Shown here piece after piece: positions 60,627 through 64,000 of a DNA stretch of 64,000 nucleotides. The notes beneath the pieces are model-generated. The model made no database searches, was not told the origin of the DNA, and saw only the letters and a program-made list of their open reading frames with translations. The stretch spans positions 496,001 to 560,000 of the forward strand of contig PQWQ01000005.1 in assembly GCA_002943765.1 (NCBI GenBank), read 5' to 3'. Position 1 is the first letter of the stretch; the number at the start of each line of letters is the position of its first letter. The DNA is from Psoroptes ovis (lineage: Eukaryota > Arthropoda > Arachnida > Sarcoptiformes > Psoroptidae). A program made the position numbers and the translations under genes.

Positions 60627-63600
60627 GAAAAAAAATCTAAGGTTATAGTACGTGGAAATTTTCGAAAAAATCGAAAAAATCTAAGGCTATTGCCTTTGGA
60701 AATTTTCGAAAAAATCGAAAAAATCTAAGGCTATAGTACGTGGAAATTTTCGAAAAAATCGAAAAAATCTAAGGCTAATGCCTTTGGAAATTTTCGAAAA
60801 TTTTGAAAAAATCTAAGACTATAGTACGTGGAAATTTTCGAAAAAATCGAAAAAATCTAAGGCTATAGTACGTGGAAATTTTCGAAAAAATCTAAGGCTA
60901 TTGCCTTTGTAAATTTTCGAAAAAATCGAAAAAATCTAAGGCTATTGCCTTTGGAAATTTTCGAAAAAATCGAAAAAATCTAAGGCTATAGTACGTGGAA
61001 ATTTTCGAAAAAATCGAAAAAATCTAAGGCTATTGCCTTTGGAAATTTTCGAAAAAATCGAAAAAATCTAAGGCTATAGTACGTGGAAATTTTCGAAAAT
61101 TTTGAAAAAATCGAAAAAATCTAAGGCTATTGCTTTTGGAAATTTTCGAAAATTTTGAAAAAATCTAAGGCTATTGCCTTTGGAAATTTTCGAAAATTTT
61201 GAAAAAATCTAAGGTTATAGTACGAGGAAATTTTCGAAAATTTTGAAAAAATCTAAGGTTATAGTACGTGGAAATTTTCGAAAAAATCGAAAAAATCTAA
61301 GGCTATTGCCTTTGGAAATTTTCGAAAAAATCGAAAAAATCTAAGGTTATAGTACGTGGAAATTTTCGAAAATTTTGAAAAAATCTAAGGTTATAGTACG
61401 TGGAAATTTTCGAAAATTTTGAAAAAATCTAAGGTTATAGTACGTGGAAATTTTCGAAAAAATCGAAAAAATCTAAGGCTATTGCCTTTGGAAATTTTCG
61501 AAAAAATCGAAAAAATCTAAGGTTATACTACGTGGAAATTTTCGAAAAAATCTAAGGCTAATGCCTTTGGAAATTTTCGAAAATTTTGAAAAAATCGAAG
61601 AAATCTAAGGCTATTGCCTTTGCAAATTTTCGAAAATTTTGAAAAAATCTAAGGCTTTTGCCTTTGCAAATTTTCGAAAAAATCGAAAAAATCTAAGGCT
61701 ATTGCCTTTGGAAATTTTCGAAAAAATCGAAAAAATCTAAAGCTATTGCCTTTGGAAATTTTCGAAAAAATCAAAAAAATCTAAAGCTATTGCCTTTGGA
61801 AATTTTCGAAAAAATCGAAAAAATCTAAGGCTATTGCCTTTGCAAATTTTCGAAAATTTTGAAAAATTCTAAGGCTATTGCCTTTGTAAATTTTCGAAAA
61901 AATCGAAGAAATCTAAGGCTATTGCCTTTGCAAATTTTCGAAAATTTTGAAAAAATCTAAGGTTATAGTACCTGGAAATTTTCCAAAAAATCGAAAAAAT
62001 CTAAGGCTATTGCCTTTGGAAATTTTCGAAAATTTTGAAAAAATCTAAGGTTATAGTACGTGGAAATTTTCGAAAAAATCGAAAAAATCTAAGGCTATAG
62101 TACGTGGAAATTTTCGAAAAAATCGAAAAAATCTAAGGCTAATGCCTTTGGAAATTTTCGAAAAAATCGAAAAAATCTAAGGCTATTGCCTTTGGAAATT
62201 TTCGAAAAAATCGAAAAAATCTAAAGCTATTGCCTTTGGAAATTTTCGAAAAAATCGAAAAAATCTAAGGCTATAGTACGTGGAAATTTTCGAAAAAATC
62301 TAAGGCTATTGCCTTTGTAAATTTTCGAAAAAATCGAAAAAATCTAAGGCTATTGCCTTTGGAAATTTTCGAAAAAATCGAAAAAATCTAAGGCTATAGT
62401 ACGTGGAAATTTTCGAAAAAATCGAAAAAATCTAAGGCTAATGCCTTTGGAAATTTTCGAAAATTTTGAAAAAATCTAAGACTATAGTACGTGGAAATTT
62501 TCGAAAAAATCGAAAAAATCTAAGGCTATAGTACGTGGAAATTTTCGAAAAAATCTAAGGCTATTGCCTTTGTAAATTTTCGAAAAAATCGAAAAAATCT
62601 AAGGCTATTGCCTTTGGAAATTTTCGAAAAAATCGAAAAAATCTAAGGCTATAGTACGTGGAAATTTTCGAAAAAATCGAAAAAATCTAAGGCTATTGCC
62701 TTTGGAAATTTTCGAAAAAATCGAAAAAATCTGAGGCTATAGTACGTGGAAATTTTCGAAAAAATCGAAAAAATCTAAGGCTATTGCCTTTGGAAATTTT
62801 CGAAAAAATCGAAAAAATCTGAGGCTATAGTACGTGGAAATTTTCGAAAAAATCGAAAAAATCTAAGGCTATTGCCTTTGGAAATTTTCGAAAAAATCGA
62901 AAAAATCTAAGGCTATAGTACGTGGAAATTTTCGAAAAAATCGAAAAAATCTAAGGCTATTGCCTTTGGAAATTTTCGAAAAAATCGAAAAAATCTAAGG
63001 CTATAGTACGTGGAAATTTTCGAAAAAATCGAAAAAATCTAAGGCTATTGCCTTTGGAAATTTTCGAAAAAATCGAAAAAATCTAAGGCTATAGTACGTG
63101 GAAATTTTCGAAAATTTTGAAAAAATCGAAAAAATCTAAGGCTATTGCTTTTGGAAATTTTCGAAAATTTTGAAAAAATCTAAGGCTATTGCCTTTGGAA
63201 ATTTTCGAAAATTTTGAAAAAATCTAAGGTTATAGTACGTGGAAATTTTCGAAAATTTTGAAAAAATCTAAGGTTATAGTACGTGGAAATTTTCGAAAAA
63301 ATCGAAAAAATCTAAGGCTATTGCCTTTGGAAATTTTCGAAAAAATCGAAAAAATCTAAGGTTATAGTACGTGGAAATTTTCGAAAATTTTGAAAAAATC
63401 TAAGGTTATAGTACGTGGAAATTTTCGAAAATTTTGAAAAAATCTAAGGTTATAGTACGTGGAAATTTTCGAAAAAATCGAAAAAATCTAAGGTTATAGT
63501 ACGTGGAAATTTTCGAAAAAATCGAAAAAATCTAAGGCTATTGCCTTTGGAAATTTTCGAAAAAATCTAAGGCTAATGCCTTTGGAAATTTTCGAAAATT

Positions 63601-64000
63601 TTGAAAAAATCGAAGAAATCTAAGGCTATTGCCTTTGCAAATTTTCGAAAATTTTGAAAAAATCTAAGGCTTTTGCCTTTGCAAATTTTCGAAAAAATCG
63701 AAAAAATCTAAGGCTATTGCCTTTGGAAATTTTCGAAAAAATCGAAAAAATCTAAAGCTATTGCCTTTGGAAATTTTCGAAAAAATCAAAAAAATCTAAA
63801 GCTATTGCCTTTGGAAATTTTCGAAAAAATCGAAAAAATCTAAGGCTATTGCCTTTGCAAATTTTCGAAAATTTTGAAAAATTCTAAGGCTATTGCCTTT
63901 GTAAATTTTCGAAAAAATCGAAGAAATCTAAGGCTATAGTACGTGGAAATTTTCGAAAATTTTGAAAAAATCTAAGGTTATAAGTACGTGGAAATTTTCG
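60627..64000. repeat. 44-bp satellite array with higher-order structure, running off the window end
   Basis: About 75-80 tandem units. The common unit is 44 bp and reads TCTAAGGCTA, then either TTGCCTTTGG or TAGTACGTGG, then AAATTTTCGAAAAAATCG or AAATTTTCGAAAATTTTG. A 35-bp version lacks nine bases (AAAAAATCG). The two middle cassettes are mixed along the array. Rare variants recur at a fixed distance: TCTAAGACTA at about 60812 and 62475 (about 1663 bp apart), TTGCTTTTGG at 61130 and 63145, and TCGAAGAAAT at 61595 and 63610 (both 2015 bp apart). This indicates a large duplication of many units. No open frame is supported. It begins only about 80 bp after the phospholipase stop codon. Confidence 0.95.

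Noticed and set aside
1..64000. Search for tRNA genes through B-box-like GGTTCGAATCC on both strands.
   Set aside because: Only isolated partial matches without a foldable cloverleaf were seen.
60627..64000. Satellite as telomeric repeat.
   Set aside because: The unit is 44 bp and contains no TTAGG-type telomere motif.

Overview
The window reads as nuclear DNA of a small arthropod. It is AT-rich, has short introns (mostly 60-220 bp) with GT/AG borders, and carries a sidestep-family immunoglobulin gene, a family I know from arthropods. The compact genes, AT-rich third positions and long Asn/Asp/Gln runs would fit an astigmatid mite, but that placement is an inference; no rRNA or mitochondrial marker is present. 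No tRNA, rRNA or CRISPR was found. Seven spliced genes could be rebuilt from exon/intron borders, and all seven keep frame across every junction.

Layout. 1-4116, minus strand: a phytanoyl-CoA hydroxylase gene (4 exons) and a DRAM/TMEM150-type membrane protein gene (2 exons). 4117-25062: about 21 kb with no gene I can support, holding 15 short inverted-repeat elements, microsatellites and one GC-rich open frame (22789-23004). 25063-47978, plus strand: one sidestep-like cell-surface gene of 11 exons (2029 residues), with introns of 9.85 kb and 3.86 kb that are full of the same elements. 50676-56092, plus strand: three tandem paralogous genes for secreted 12-cysteine proteins of unknown function, each with three exons and the same phase-2 introns. 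56228-57060, minus: an HSD17B10-type short-chain dehydrogenase, convergent with the third paralogue. 57632-60544, plus: a delta-type phosphoinositide phospholipase C, divergent from the dehydrogenase. 60627-64000: a 44-bp satellite array that runs off the end.

The most striking feature is a family of 45 foldback elements of about 80-100 bp (one is a remnant), roughly one per 1.2 kb from 1.5 to 55.4 kb. They end in TTAGGTTGTCCGAAAAGTT or close variants, usually flanked by TA, as in mariner-type miniature elements. In the entries, 'type 1' has an asymmetric core with TTCATTCGGCTTAATC on one side and GGCCGATTTTCATGAAC on the other, so it has an orientation. 'Type 2' has a core like TTTTTGCCGATTATATCGT and is close to a full palindrome. 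'Type 3' has CCCATAAG/CTTATGGG arms. None interrupts a coding exon, but several make up about half of a short intron, and one lies just after the sidestep stop codon and supplies an AATAAA. No transposase is encoded here.

The genes do not form one pathway. Phytanoyl-CoA hydroxylase and HSD17B10 both belong to lipid and branched-chain breakdown (peroxisome and mitochondrion), but they are 54 kb apart, so this is probably coincidence.
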